The position numbers were made by a program, and so were the translations under genes. Under the pieces are notes generated by a model, which saw only the letters and a list, made by a program, of their open reading frames with translations, made no database searches and was not told the origin of the DNA. A stretch of DNA of 64,000 nt from Trametes villosa (Eukaryota; Basidiomycota; Agaricomycetes; Polyporales; Polyporaceae): contig PUDQ02000085.1 of the NCBI GenBank assembly GCA_002964805.2, positions 310,001 through 374,000 on the forward strand, read 5' to 3'. Shown in pieces: positions 1 to 11,931 of this stretch (its first letter is position 1; each line of letters begins with the position of its first letter).

Positions 1-2497
1 CGACGCCGCGCTTGCCGTGCGCGGCGGTGGCACTGGCGAGCGCATGCGCGACGGGGACCGACTTGGAGACGACGCGGACACGGGCGTCGGGTCTGCGAGC
101 GTGGGCATCGCCGACGGAGGAGGAGCGGCGTTGGCGGGGGTGCGTGAGCGGGAGGGCGTGGAAAGTGGGGGTACGGCAGGGACTGCGGGGACCGTGGCGG
201 GGGAGCGGGAGCGCACAGGCGTGGAGGCGGGCGTGTGGATGGGCGTGGGCGACTTTTCGGGGTGTGCGCGGAAGGGAGGTGGGCGGGTGGGGTCTTTGGG
301 CTTCTCGACGAGGAGGTTGTCCAGTAGGAAGCGGAAGTCGATGCCGTATTCTTCGAGGAGCTATGGGGTATTAGCTAGGATGTTGACGGTGGGAGGTTGC
401 AGGGCATACCTTCTTGCTCTGGAGATGTGTGATTTGGATAGCTTCATCGATGGTGCGCGCGTCGACGTCGGAGCTGAACACCTGTTTCCGGAACATCTCC
501 GCATACAGTTCGATCTGCTGCTTAGCCCACTCGACAAAGCCTGCAGATTGTGAGCATAGATCCCATATCAAACGCCTGCAGGAACTTACTGCTAGCGACT
601 TCGTTCTGGTTGAAGCTGGCCAGGAACCAGTCGGTTGTATGCTTGATGCCTGTGAACACCACCGTCGCCAGGTCCCCGATATACGCCCCAATATGTCCCT
701 CGAACGTGATCTTCCGCACACACTTCTTAATCACGTCCGCACGCGCCGCAAGGAACGTGCTCCGTGCCGCCGCGCCCGCCTTCAGCCTCACCAACAAGCC
801 AATCAGACCCACGACCGTCGACTTCCTGTTCGACGGCGCGGCGAGGCTCTGGAGGAGCGCCGCGGCGAGCGCGGCCTTGAGCGGGGTGAGCTTCGCGGCG
901 AGCGCGGGCACGACGGGCAGCTTGCCCTCGCCCTCCTCGACGAGCGCGACGGCGCGGTCCCACTCGCGCAGCGCGATCGCGACGGTGAGCTCGTCGGACC
1001 AGTCGCCCGTCCAGCGCGCGTCGCGCTCGGCCTTCTCCTTTGCGGTTGCGCCGAGCTCGCCGGACTTGGTCGCGAGGTCGGCCATCCACTCGGGCATGGG
1101 CGGGATGCCCTCGCCGGTGTAGGCCATGGAGGCGCGCTGAGAGTGCTGTTTAGTATGATGGGGTGGGTGTGATGGAGAGGGAACGTACGTCGCCGCCGAT
1201 CCACATGCTCTTGCGGCGCTGGTGCTCGCCCTCGCGTTCCTTGCGCTTCTTCGCTGCGAGCTCCTCAGCAACCTGCCGGAACTGAGAGAGCAGGTTCTTC
1301 TTGTCTACAGATATGTCCGTCCGGTATACGTGCGTCTCCTTTCCATGGCGAATCTTGAAGACGTTGTTCATATCTAGCAGGCTCATGTCAGCTTACCACA
1401 CGAGGGATACATACAGGGAACTGACTGGGGGTATCTTTGGTATCAAGCACAAGCATCTCGTTGAGCGGCCAGCAGCGTTCCGCCACGAGCTTGTCGTTCT
1501 CGCCGTTGTTCCTTCGTTTACGCTTGCGCGCGACGAGGACGGCGTCGTCGAGCAGCACGAAGCGCACAGAGTGGTCTACCTTGTAGGTGGCAGGATTCAA
1601 GGCGACGACGTTGTCGACCTCGGTGATGACGTGCCGTCCAGGGGTGGTGGGCACGAACTTGGACGAGCCCTCGATCTGCATGTGGAGGGTCTGCATCTGG
1701 TTCGCGTACAGGATTCGTAGGTCGGCGATGGAGGAGCGAACATTTCGTCTTCGATCTAGACGAGGTGTCAGTGGTGATATAGAGCATAGATCAGTCGTGA
1801 GTAGTACCTGCAACGGACGCAGAGTCATCAATGTGTAGAAGGGATGGCATGCCCTTCCATTCCGCGAGCGCTTCCTTGAACTCGAGCATCTCGTTCTCTA
1901 AAGTGCTGACCTCTTTCGATACGAGCATGAACTCGGCATAGCTGTTTCGCGCAAGTCAGTGGGAAACAACATGAAGTGAAGGGCGCGCCTACTTCTTGAA
2001 GACGTTCTTCTGCAGATCCACAGCCACATTATCCTTCTGACCCTGTAGCGAGGACTGTAGTGATCGCAATTCGGCCTCTGTGGAGTTCGCCAGCTTAGAC
2101 TTGAGGTCTAATCACGGTCTGAACAAGTGATATCTCAGAGTAACACACGCATATACGCACACGCATCAGGGTCAAAGTCATCCTTGTCCAGTAGCCTCAG
2201 TTCCGACACCATAGGGTCCTCCTTCGGCTCCTCCGTGAACCTCTGCTCCTCCTGCGTGTATGCCGACGATGCGGTGCGCATGCCAATCGGCAGCGCCGGC
2301 ATATCGGGGACGGACGCATCTGTCGGCGCAGAGATGTCGGCGTAGCGCATCGACATCCGCTTCTTCATCTTCTCCCCCACACGGGTCGCGCGACGCTCTG
2401 CATTGCGAGGCGCGGGTTTGGCCGTGCGTACTGTTCCCTGGCGTTGTGCGCCCTTTGGGCGCGACTCGGAGGGTTTCCGAGACCTCAGAGACTGCAT
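1..2497 (-). CDS. EXO84: Exocyst complex component EXO84 (3' end cut by window edge)
   Basis: Exo84 is one of eight exocyst subunits that tether secretory vesicles to the plasma membrane. The ATG is at 2497-2495 and begins MQSLRSRKPSE. The first exon is basic and ends in the family's DDFDPDA motif (near 2150), which continues after a short intron as LKSKLANSTEAELRSL, the N-terminal helical segment. Farther on (about 1750-1250) comes a PH-like domain with strands such as VRFVLLDDAVLVARKRKRR. After it lies the helical C-terminal domain (about 1130-420: WTGDWSDELTVAIALREWDRAV and GHIGAYIGDLATVVFTGIKHT). The last part, 370-1, is a Pro/Ser/Ala-rich tail still open at base 1, so the stop lies outside. 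At least six short introns are needed. Identification is firm from order and motifs; single junctions are approximate. Confidence 0.9.
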
Positions 2498-2977
2498 TGT
2501 AGTCGGCAACGGGATTGGTATCCGAGCGGATCAGAGCCAGGTGTGCACAGAGAGCCTCAAGTGTATATGCCCAGTTAGCTACTTCTCAGAGAGAGCCAGA
2601 TGCTAAAGCAGCGTAGCCAGAATGCTCAGGAAGAGCGAACCTTCGGTCAAGGATGGGTGGTAGTCGAGGAGGCCGCTGCGTTGCACGAGGCGCGCATACC
2701 ACAGCACTGATCGGTGTTCCAAATAAGGCAAGTGTCGTTGTTCTGCAGTCGCTCAACGCATAGATCGTGTCGAGCTGTACCGGCTAAGCCGTGTACATGC
2801 ATGTCGTATAGAGTGAGCTGACGTGCATATCTCGCTGAGGTTAGTTGAGCATCCACGGGTACCCGCAGAAGAGTGTCCAGAGAACCCTAACCCCAACTTC
2901 AGTACTATGAGATCAGTCCACGGTTCCATGGGCGCCTATTATACGCGTCTTGCACTGATCCAGCGACCTCACACCAA
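2498..2977. other. Divergent intergenic region EXO84 / small acidic gene
   Basis: This 480-bp gap separates the starts of two divergent genes and must hold both promoters. I see no clear TATA box and no coding potential that continues with codon bias. Confidence 0.5.
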
Positions 2978-3337
2978 ATGCCTGGGACTCTCTCCAATGG
3001 TGCTGCTGCAAGCAACATCTCTTCTGCATCTCAAAGCTCGCTGGAGGCGGACATAGCTCTGCTGTCTAGTTTGCTATCTCAGGACAACGTCGACGAATCC
3101 GATCCTGACGTTGTCGAGCTCCTTCGCCGACTGGAGGCCGCAGAGGGAATCGCGGATGGGGTGGAGAGCCGCCTCGACGGGATTATCGATCATCTCGACA
3201 ATCTGCTGAGCGACCTGGAGACCCAGACTGCACCCAAGCAAGCGGAAGGCGGTGCCACCGCAGTTGCTCAGGTCGAAGAAGAGGCCACTCTCGATACAAG
3301 CACACCAGAGGGAGCACTGAAGGGGCGGGAGAAGTGA
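2978..3337 (+). CDS. Small acidic helical protein, unknown function
   Basis: A single open exon of 119 codons, starting at the ATG after CACCAA (a good fungal start context) and ending TGA at 3335-3337. The centre (residues about 25-85) is strongly helical and acidic, with leucine-rich heptads (DIALLSSLLSQ, DVVELLRRLEAAEGIADGV, LDGIIDHLDNLLSDLE). The N terminus is Ser/Ala rich and the C terminus Glu rich. This looks like a small coiled-coil adaptor, for example of BLOC-type complexes, but I cannot assign it to a family. Codon use matches neighbouring genes and the helix pattern is regular, so I think it is real. Confidence 0.6.
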   Translation: MPGTLSNGAAASNISSASQSSLEADIALLSSLLSQDNVDESDPDVVELLRRLEAAEGIADGVESRLDGIIDHLDNLLSDLETQTAPKQAEGGATAVAQVEEEATLDTSTPEGALKGREK

Positions 3338-4577
3338 CCATGGTGTGCCAATGACGACGGCTTGCCGTAACGTAGTGAGAATGGACCATGCCCTCGAAAG
3401 CTCTCCTGCTAATCACAGTTCAGGGATGCCCCGCGGCGGGGGCTGTACCCCAGCTACTCCCCGCACGCGAAGCAGGTCGTCCAGTGGGTGCTGTGATGGC
3501 CGTAGGTACCGGGAGATCCGGCGATCCTGACAGGGAAGAATTGGGACAAGAACCCAGTGAACGGTGCCCCGGAGTGTGAGCCATCTTCAAATGCTATGAT
3601 ATCCACGTTCGTCGATTCAATCCATGAAGCAGGATGCCTGACCTTCGTGATATCATAATCAGAAGAGACGACCTCCCACCACCTGCAGTCCCGGCGGGAA
3701 CGCCAATGTTTTGCTAACGGCATCCCGACCCAATCAAATTCAAGTTTAGGTCGAACCCCCTCATATCCTTCGTCCTAGGAGACTGAAGTCGAATACACAC
3801 GCTGCATACTCATGCTTCCCATGCAGCGAATGTCAGATGGTGACTCCCTGATGGTGGCACGAACAAGGTCGTGTGGCGTAGCAGCCGTACATCTTCCACC
3901 ACAGCCCATATTGACGTGCCGTCAAAAACTGTCCGGCGAATTCTCGATGCCACCGCGATCTTGCTTTGCGCCATTCACTACGCCCGACCCCTATAGCAAT
4001 GGCATCGTGTGTGCATGCACAGCAGACGCCGCCCGTGAGACGCGCGAAGTAGAAGACCGGTGCATCGTGATTTCCTCAATCAACGAAGGTCTAGGAAGGT
4101 CCGCTGGTCTCGGTGAAAGCTTTCTATAGGCCCGTTCTCGTGGGACATTGACTGTGCGCTCCCTCCCGCTTGTTGCAGGTCGACTTTGTGCCGTTGGGCT
4201 CCGTTACATTGCATCCGCGGCGCCAGCTCTGGTCATGATGCAGCTCCCATCTGCTTCAACGCTGCGTGGAACCCCATCCCATCCAACCCTGATCCTTCCT
4301 GCGGCCGTAACGCGGCGTCCCCCGTGCCGTACTAGGGTGAACGTTCTCCTTCTCCCCGAGGACACTGGCGCGTATTGGCTCCAATAGAGTTGCATATAAC
4401 CAGGACGTCCCTCTGACATCCGGTTACAGCACCCTCCTGGGCTCTCTCACTCACAACTCCTCGGGAGTTCGCCTTCGAGCCTCTTGTACTTATATCGTCT
4501 ACTTGTGGGTCTGTGCTCCTTGGTCCGCAGGCCAGACCCCACAACATTCTACCTCTTGAAACTTCGCGTCTCTCACT
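3338..4577. other. Intergenic region, no gene seen
   Basis: About 1.2 kb of roughly balanced composition. Frames of 70-105 codons occur on both strands but show no domain, no splice-linked continuation and no codon bias. A CATATAA element near 4393-4400 could serve the downstream 7-TM gene, though it lies about 180 bp before that ATG. Confidence 0.5.
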
Positions 4578-5897
4578 ATGACCGTGCTTATCGATACCGC
4601 CGAACTGGCAGGCCTCGCCGTCGAAGGTGTACTATACGGTACGCCTACATCCCTGTCCGTTCCTGCCCAGTACCGTCTAATACCCGCTATGTCTCAGGAA
4701 TCTTCCTATGCCTCTTCTGCGTGTGCGGTTATGACCTCGTCAACCGCCGGGGCCAGTTTAGGCGCAGGCTGAGCTGGCCGATGGCCGCAGCGGGGGTGAT
4801 GCTCATCGTGCTCGCGACCGCTCGTTTCGCCGTCGACTGCGCGAACATCTTCGACGCGTTCATCCGCCGCGACCCCCGCACGGCGCGTCTTGCGTACCTG
4901 CAAGACGTGAAGGAGCCCCTGTTCACGACCAAGCATTCGCTGTTCATCGCGGACTTGCTTGTTGGCGACTCCTTCGTGGTGAGTCTCACCTTGACTTGCC
5001 CGCGTTCTCGCCGCAGATGCTAACATTGGTACACTCTCAGAATTACCGGTGCTGGGTCGTTTGGGGGAAGAACTTCTGGGTCGTCGTGGTACCCGTCATC
5101 TTCTCTCTCGTCAGTGCAGGTAAGTCCCGAGGAATCCCTTCTGCATGGGAATATTTACTGACAGCCAGAAGTGTCCGGTTCGTACACGATGTGGGCATAC
5201 ACGAACCTCCCCAACGAAGAAGTGCGCACCGAAGCGACCTGGCTCACGGTCTTCTTCTCCCTGAGCCTCGTCGCCAACGCCATGGCGACCTGTAAGCCCC
5301 CTCCTTCCTCCCCCGTGTTCTAAGCATCGCGGGCTGAACCAGACGACTGTGTGCAGCGCTGCTGGCGTACCGCATATGGTCGATCGACCGCCGGCTGAAG
5401 AACGCGCTCGACGCAGAGGCGGACCAGTCGCGGCTCACGCCGATCGTGCGCATCGTCCTCGAGAGCGGGCTCATCAACGCCGCGTACCTCTTCGTCATGG
5501 TCATGACGCTCGAGTTCGGGAGCGAGGTGCTCGAGCTCATGTCCGAGATGGTGCGCCCTCTCCCTCTCATTGCTCTTTTTCCTCCTCCGCTTCTGCTGCT
5601 GGACTAACGGGGGTACGGCAGGCGGTCCCGCTCACGGGCATCATCTTCTCGATCGTGATCCTGCGCGTCGGGCAGCAGCGGCACGACGACAGCTTCTACA
5701 CGACGCAGGGGCCGACGACGTTCTCGTGGGCGGGCCCGGGGAAGCGCCTGTCCGCGTCGAACCCGACGGCGACGACGCTCAGCGCGGGCGGGTCCGCGGG
5801 CATGCCGCTCGAGGTGTACATCCACGACCAGACGACGAAGACGCGGGACGGGAGTGCGGAGCGGTTCGAGAACTCGGTGGACGATTTGGCTGTGTGA
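4578..5897 (+). CDS. Orphan seven-transmembrane protein (Agaricomycete GPCR-like family)
   Basis: Six exons join cleanly: 4578-4638, 4698-4978, 5041-5119, 5169-5291, 5357-5550 and 5622-5897, giving 337 residues. The product starts MTVLIDTAELAGLAVEG and has about seven hydrophobic spans: GIFLCLFCVCGYDLV, WPMAAAGVMLIVLATARF, SLFIADLLVGDSFV, FWVVVVPVIFSLVSA, WLTVFFSLSLVANAMATSLL, LESGLINAAYLFVMVMT and AVPLTGIIFSIVILRVG. The motif NYRCWVVWGKN after helix 3 and the segment RIVLESGLINAAYLF are typical of a large mushroom family of predicted 7-TM proteins with no known ligand. The tail of about 80 residues is Ser/Thr/Gly rich and should be cytosolic. A receptor role is inferred from topology only. 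It is unrelated in sequence to the two 7-TM genes at 46724 and 57104. Confidence 0.85.
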
Positions 5898-6271
5898 GAG
5901 ATAGGTTGACGGTGTGGGATGGTGCCGAGTTTGTACAACAACATTTGGACGCATAGTTGTATCAGGAATTGTATGTATGTCCACAACGCACCGTAGCTAT
6001 AGCATGCTTCAAAAGAAACTGCTTCCAATACATATCGGCCGTCGCGAGACCAGGCTACGCTGAATACTTACATACTAAGTACTTACAGCCGCGGACCGGC
6101 CTCCCCGGCGATCATTGTGGGCGTCTGTCTTCTCGACGGAAGCGCGCGAGCAGCATTGTGGCGTCGCGCCCTTTGTCCTCTCACCCTCACCTGTGCTGAT
6201 GCTCCGTCTGCTCTGCTTCTTCTGTGACACGACTTAACTTACGAATATACCTAATCTACGTGATCTTTGTG
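5898..6271. other. Intergenic region, tandem genes
   Basis: 374 bp holding the 3' end of the 7-TM gene and the promoter of the THOC1 gene. No open frame of interest and no clear TATA box. Confidence 0.5.
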
Positions 6272-8917
6272 ATGCAAGCGCTCCAGGACAGCCTTACTTC
6301 GTTGTTGGGATCGCTGCCGCCGCGTCCTATAGACAAGACCGCGCTCGATTCGCTCGTAGCCCAAACATTGGAAGATTCGAAGGGCAAGACCAGCCAGGAC
6401 ACGTGGAAGACTAAGTGGGAGTATGTGCTGAGAAATGAGATCTTCAACCTGGCTGTGAGTGTTCCCCCCGCTCGCCGCTCACAGCACGCTCAAACGCGTT
6501 CAGGCCACCGAGGGCAAAGCCCTCAAGCAACAGGACACGAAGTACTACGACGAGCTCGACGACAGACTCGACCTCATCCTCACCTTCACCGAGCACGGTC
6601 CGTACCCGCAACACCTCCCTGCTCTCGTCGCGCTCACCCCGCGTTCGCGTCCGCAGACGCATGCGACCAGATCTTCCCGTTCAACATCCTGCAGGACCTG
6701 CTCGAGACGCAGACGATCGCCTCGTGCTCGCACGTCTTCGCCTGGATCGAGGCGCGCGCGGACCGGCTCACCGCGGGCATGGTCCCGCAGAAGGGCAAGG
6801 CGCTCGTGCTCCTGCGCACGCTCAACGACCTCCTCCGCCGGCTCTCGAAGATGGGCGCGACGACGCTCTTCTGCGGCCGCATCCTCACGTTTCTCAGCCG
6901 TGTGTTCCCGCTGGGAGAGCGCAGCGGCGTGAATCTACGGGGTGAGTACGGGCCGGTATGGGAGGGCCCTGGAGCGAAGGGCTATGTGCGCAAGGACGAG
7001 GAGGAGAACAAGATGGAAGTGGACGAGGCGAAGGAGGAGCAGGCGGCGAAGGACGCTGAGAAGAGGCGGAAGGAGAAGGAAGGTACGTGTGCGAAGCTCT
7101 CCACCGTTCCGCTCGTAGCTCAGCCGGCCGCCAGACTTCTTCTACACCTTCTGGTCGTTGCAGCTCCCCTTTTCCCGGCCACACCTCTTCTCGGAGCCGC
7201 AGACGTTCTCTGCATTCAAGGTTGCCGTAGACAAGGTGCTGCCGGTAATCAAGGAGGCGACCGCGAAGGAACGCGCTCTCATGGGCAACAAGTCGACACA
7301 CGCGGCTGCTGGTGCATCTAGCTCGTTAAAGCGGAAACGTGAAGCCGCACCGGCGGAGAGTCCCGCCAGCAGCGAATACTACTTCGCCAAATACCTGACA
7401 AGCCCGGAGCTCCTCGATCTGGAGGTGCGAAGCTCAGTGGATGCATCATGTCCCTCTATCCTAAACCTATTCGTAGATTGCGGATACACACTTCCGGAGA
7501 CAATACCTCTTCCAGCTTCTTATAGTCCTGAATCATCTTCTCAATTTCACCAAGACCGCCAAGGCGACCTGGTACTCCCCGCGCAACCGCTCGCTCCAGA
7601 TCGACTTCACGCTTGACCCCGCCGACGCGCAATGGGTGCAGGACACCATCGCGCGTGCCGTTGAGGAGCTCCGGCAGACCGCGCCGTACGGCCGCGCGTT
7701 CGCGGAGGCCGTGCAGGTAATGCTCGAGCGCGAGAAGAACTGGGTGCGTTGGAAGAACGAGCTGTGCCCGCCGTTTGACCGCGAGGCGTGGTATGCAGAG
7801 CTCGAGACCGAGGATGGTGGGGAGAAGCGGCGCGTCGAGCTGGAGGAGGCGACGGAGGGCGTGAGGAAGAAGATGCGGATGGACCCTGAGGACTGGCCGC
7901 ACCGCTACGGGAGCGCACCGCTGACGGAAATCTGGGAGATGGGCTACCGGGACTTGAGAGACCTGGAGCATCCTTTCCAGTTTAGTACCCGTTCAGTCTT
8001 TGGAAGGTTTAGCTTGCTGACCGCGATTGCAGGGCCGGGGATGTCAAGGACTTCGTCAAGAAGGTTAAGCAAGAAGATGCGCGCATCGAGATGCGCAGGA
8101 AGCAGCTCATGCAGAAGGCGGAGCGCATAGCGCAGGCGCGCGCCAAGGCGGCTGCATTGAAGGATGGCGCACCCGCCCCTGGCCTCCCGGCAGCGGCCAG
8201 CACCCTTCCCTCCACTCCCCCAGTACAGCCAACACCGGTGGTCCCCCCTGCAGTATCTGCGGATGCTTCGGCTGCACAGAAGCAGAGTACGCTCAGTGTC
8301 CCGGCGCCGCTACACCCCTCGCTACCCGCAAAGCCTGGCTCGTCGCCGGCCCTAGGCGAGAGCACCACAGCCTCTCCTGCGCGCGTGGCCACGCCCAATC
8401 CGCCTCCGGCGGTTGCTGCACCCACCCCCGTACCAGCCGCGGCGCCCGCACCTACTCCCGTGCCCGCACCAGCACCAGCACCGGAACCCGCTCCGATTGT
8501 CCTACCACCAGACGATATGATCCGCAAATACGAAGAGGTACGAGTTCACTTGATGTACTACACCACATCTTGCTGACGATTATCACGCTATAGAACAAAC
8601 AGCGGTGGTCATGGCTCGCGCTGCGGACAGCGCGTGACCAGTACCTGCAGCACTTCGGGCGGATCGGCACGGGCGACGTCGTGCTGCTTGCGCAAGAGAT
8701 TGAGAAAGCGAAGGTAGAGCGCGAGAAGGCGGTCGCAGAGAAGGAGGCGGCGGCGCTGCAGGCGTCGGCAAGCCCTGCGCCTCCCGTGGAGGGTAAAAGC
8801 GAGGCTCCTGTTGAGTTGGAGAAGGCGGGGTCGAGCCAGAGCCCTGAAAAGGACTCGGGGGCGACTGAGGGCGCTGAGAAGGACTCGGAAGGGGATGTGA
8901 AGATGGAGGACCGATAG
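6272..8917 (+). CDS. THOC1: THO complex subunit 1 (Hpr1/THOC1)
   Basis: THO couples transcription elongation to mRNA packaging and export and limits R-loops. The first ATG is at 6272 (MQALQDSLTSLLGSLPPRP), and the stop is TAG at 8915-8917. About eight exons. The core of the THOC1 family is present in order: KYYDELDDRLDLILTFTEHG, DQIFPFNILQDLLETQTI, KGKALVLLRTLNDLLRRLSK, CGRILTFLSRVFPLGERSGVNL, then FFYTFWSLQLPFSRP after an acidic, lysine-rich insert. The second half holds QYLFQLLIVLNHLLNF and NWVRWKNELCPPF, matching the NW-WKNEGCP signature. The C-terminal third is lower in complexity: a Pro/Ala-rich linker (about 8160-8510), then a helical segment (WSWLALRTARDQYLQHF) and a Glu/Lys-rich tail. 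Metazoan THOC1 has a death domain at its end; I do not see one here. Confidence 0.9.
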
Positions 8918-9157
8918 TGCTGCTTGTACGTTTTTCCTGGTAGGACTGTAACGGTGCTGTCGTGGCAGGGTACCCCCTGCATGCCTCCTCGAATTGTGCG
9001 CACCCATGAACCTGGCGGAGACCGAGGACCATCTGCACCCCTTTGTGAGCGGCGGGTGTCGGCACCGACATGACGACATGTCGAGCGGGCCGCCGTGCGG
9101 AGGCGAGTCGGGCCTCGTTGGCCTTTGGACCCGCGCTATGATTGGGCGAGGAGGGCG

Positions 9158-9325
9158 AACGGGAATTCAAGAGCGCCTAGAAAACTGGCAAACGGGAATT
9201 CAGCGAGATGGACCGTGCCTAGAAACTGGGAAACGGGAATTGAGGATGGAGCGGATGCGTCTAGAAATCGACGAACGGGAATTCGGGTAAGATGGGCTGT
9301 GTCCAGATGACGACGAACGGGAATT
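9158..9325. repeat. Five-copy tandem repeat with AACGGGAATT core
   Basis: The ten-base core AACGGGAATT occurs at 9158, 9191, 9232, 9274 and 9316. Spacing is 33, then 41, 42 and 42 bp. The core is exact in all five copies, followed by C in four of them. Parts of the spacer also recur (CTAGAAA before copies 2-4, GACGACG before the last). The rest of each unit has diverged. This is an old minisatellite whose core has stayed fixed, 300-470 bp upstream of the epimerase ATG. Confidence 0.85.
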
Positions 9326-9531
9326 CAAGGGCGTCTACGCCCCTGGATGTTCGTCGGATCTATAGAACACTCCTCCTCGCTGACTAGAGCTGGCGTTTGG
9401 GGCACTGCGGGCGTGTGGGCGTGCGTCGACCGCTGCACAAGCTGGCGGAGAGAGGGAGCCGCGGGGCGGGCCGCCGATCCGCTGCAGAAAGCGAAACGAT
9501 CGAGAGGGCAGGGAAGGAGATGGCTGAATCG

Positions 9532-9538
9532 ATAAATA
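9532..9538 (+). promoter_or_regulatory. TATA-like element of the epimerase gene
   Basis: ATAAATA lies about 86 bp before the ATG at 9624, a usual distance for a fungal core promoter, and is followed by a pyrimidine-rich leader. Confidence 0.5.
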
Positions 9539-9623
9539 CCGCCCGCCGTGGCTTGCCTTCGTCCAATCCTCTTCCCCGCCGCTTCGCATACAACCCCGCA
9601 CTCCCACTGCGACCATCGCAACC

Positions 9624-11160
9624 ATGTCTGCGACTGAAGAACAGCCTCTCAAGGTGGGCGCCATCTCTTCCTGTCTGCGCGCTCGAGGTGCTGACGGCGG
9701 GACAGCGTGTACTAGTCACCGGCGGCGCGGGATACATCGGTGCGCACGCGCTTTCGCACATGCACTATAGACGCAGACTCTCATCAGACGCATGCTTCGC
9801 GCGCGCCCGCTCTTTGGACGTTAGGTTCCCATGTCATCTTCGCCCTCCAGGAGACGCGCAGGTACAAGGTCATCTCTGTCGACAACCACCACAACTCTTC
9901 TCCGAAGGCGCTCGAACGCGTCGCCCAGATCGCACGCGACAACTTGCCCGCGAATGCATCGGCCAAGGACAAGGATAGCGCAGAGATCGACGCGTATGCA
10001 GTCGACCTCACGAAGCGTGACGAGATCCGGAAAGTATTCGAGAAGTATGGCAAGGGCGGCATCTGGGGCGTTGTTCACATTGCGGTATGTCTTCCCTCGC
10101 TATCCAAAATCGTGAAGCTCATGCGCGTGCACCTAGGCATACAAGGCGGTCGGCGAATCAACAGAGATCCCGCTGACCTACTACGAGAACAACGTCTCCG
10201 CGACCGTGTACCTCCTCCAAACCGCGTCCGAGTTTGACTGCACGCGCATCGTATACTCTTCCAGCGCGACCGTATACGGCACTCCCCCTGTTATCCCCAT
10301 TCCCGAGACGACCCGCCTAGAAGCACACAGCCCTTACGGAAAGACGAAGATCATGTGCGAAACGATCATTTCGGATCTCTGCAGTGGTGAGTACTCGTAC
10401 TACACATGCTGGTGTATGCGCTCAAATCTGCTCTCACAGCCGAGCCCAAGAGGTGGCGTGGATTGTCACTACGATACTTCAAGTGAGGTGCTGCTTCGCA
10501 TATATGACGGCTCTTTCTGACCACGTTTGCAGCCCCGGTGGTGCGCACCCCTCGGGCCTCATTGGTGAGGCTCCCATCGGCCGCCCCGGAAATCTTTTCC
10601 CCCTTCTTGGTGCTATCGCCGTCGGCCGCCAACCGAACGACCTCAAAGTGTTCGGCAACGACTACCCCACTCCGTACGTCCTTCTACTCTGATCACTTAC
10701 GCTTTTCTCAATGTTCACCATGCGCAGGGACGGCACCTGCGTACGCGACTACCTGCACGTCCTGGACCTCGCGCGGGGCCACCTGCTCGCCCTGGACGCT
10801 CTCGCGCCCGAGTCGAAGGTGTTCGACAACGCGCCGAGCGACGCACGCTACAAGGCGTACAACCTTGGCAAGGGCAAGGGCCTGAGCGTGCTGCAGATCG
10901 TCGAGGCGATGCGCAAGGCGACCGGGTTCGATTTCAAGTACGAGATTGTCGGCCGCAGGTGCGCTTTATCTCTTCCTTTGTCGCATCTAGGGACGGATGT
11001 GCTTACAAGCGGGTGTAGGCGCGGAGACGTGCCGGATCTGACGGCGGACCCGACTCTCGCAGAGAAGGAGCTCGGGTTCAAGGCGAAGGAGGACCTTGAC
11101 ACGATGTGCCGCGACCTCTGGAACTGGCAGACGAAGAACCCGAAGGGCTACGACGCGTAA
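9624..11160 (+). CDS. GAL10: UDP-glucose 4-epimerase (Gal10-type, single domain)
   Basis: This NAD-dependent short-chain dehydrogenase interconverts UDP-glucose and UDP-galactose in the Leloir pathway. Exon 1 is 9624-9653 ([10 protein letters not shown]). The nucleotide-binding motif GGAGYIGSH is assembled across an intron. It is followed by [31 protein letters not shown], the catalytic Ser region [11 protein letters not shown], and SPYGKTK carrying the YxxxK catalytic pair. Then come [13 protein letters not shown], the substrate loop [24 protein letters not shown], and the end [13 protein letters not shown]. Seven or so short introns. The protein stops after the epimerase domain, at roughly 375 residues. 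The C-terminal mutarotase domain of budding-yeast Gal10 is absent, as in most other fungi and in bacteria. Confidence 0.95.
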
Positions 11161-11931
11161 TCGCGCGTGGCGACGTACAAAGACGAAGGCGAAGAAGTGC
11201 TGCTGACCGGCTCCTATTCTAATCGCCCGGCGCGCTGCGCGGGCGGTGTCGGACATGGTATGTAGGCTCGAGTAGAAGTCGGCGTGCTGAATGTACAGTA
11301 TACTGCTGCGATGCGGCTTCTATTGCTGCAGATTAATTCACTAGCTGGATATGCCGAGATTCGATATGAAAGGCTCCCGCTGCTTCGGAGACGTGTGAGA
11401 TGTTCTATCGCCGCTCGCATACAGTCGTGATGTAAGTCTGCTCGTCCACCTTCGCAAAAGTGTATCAGCAGTGACCTGATACCTCTACCACTAGATGTCT
11501 GCAGAATGTTTTGCAGTCACTCCGTGTGGTGTGTATCGCGCCAGACCTGAACGAAAGTCCCAGCTTGGCCACACCAAGTGGTGCGAAGTTGTAACAGCAT
11601 CCGAGGCTAACAGCAGCTGAGACCGTCGGTCCTATTCATACGCTCACGGCGTCCCACCCGCTCTAGTGTACGCCTGATACGCTCGCCGCCCTTCTCATGA
11701 TCAGCCATCATGAGAGAATCCTTCTCCAACGTCCACCCCGGGGCAAAACGCTCGGGTCACTTGACGGCGTCAGTGGGCTTCTGGGGCTCTCTGCGGTCCC
11801 ATGGTGCCACGGATTTGACTGGCGTACCGTAAAGCTGGCAGCTATTCAAACGCACGTTTGGGTAGGGTATATAGCCCGGTCGTAGGGCGGGGGCTCGTGT
11901 TCGAGCTCGACGTTCGCCCTGCTTGCTCGCC
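11161..11931. other. Intergenic region upstream of the MFS gene
   Basis: About 770 bp. Apart from a TATA box at 11868 I see no gene and no repeat. Confidence 0.5.
11868..11873 (+). promoter_or_regulatory. TATA box of the MFS transporter gene
   Basis: TATATA lies 59 bp upstream of the ATG at 11932. Confidence 0.55.

Larger units (their letters stand above)
8918..9623. other. Upstream region of the epimerase gene, with tandem repeat
   Basis: About 700 bp between two genes on the same strand. It contains the AACGGGAATT tandem repeat (9158-9325) and a TATA-like element near 9532. No coding frame is supported. Confidence 0.6.
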
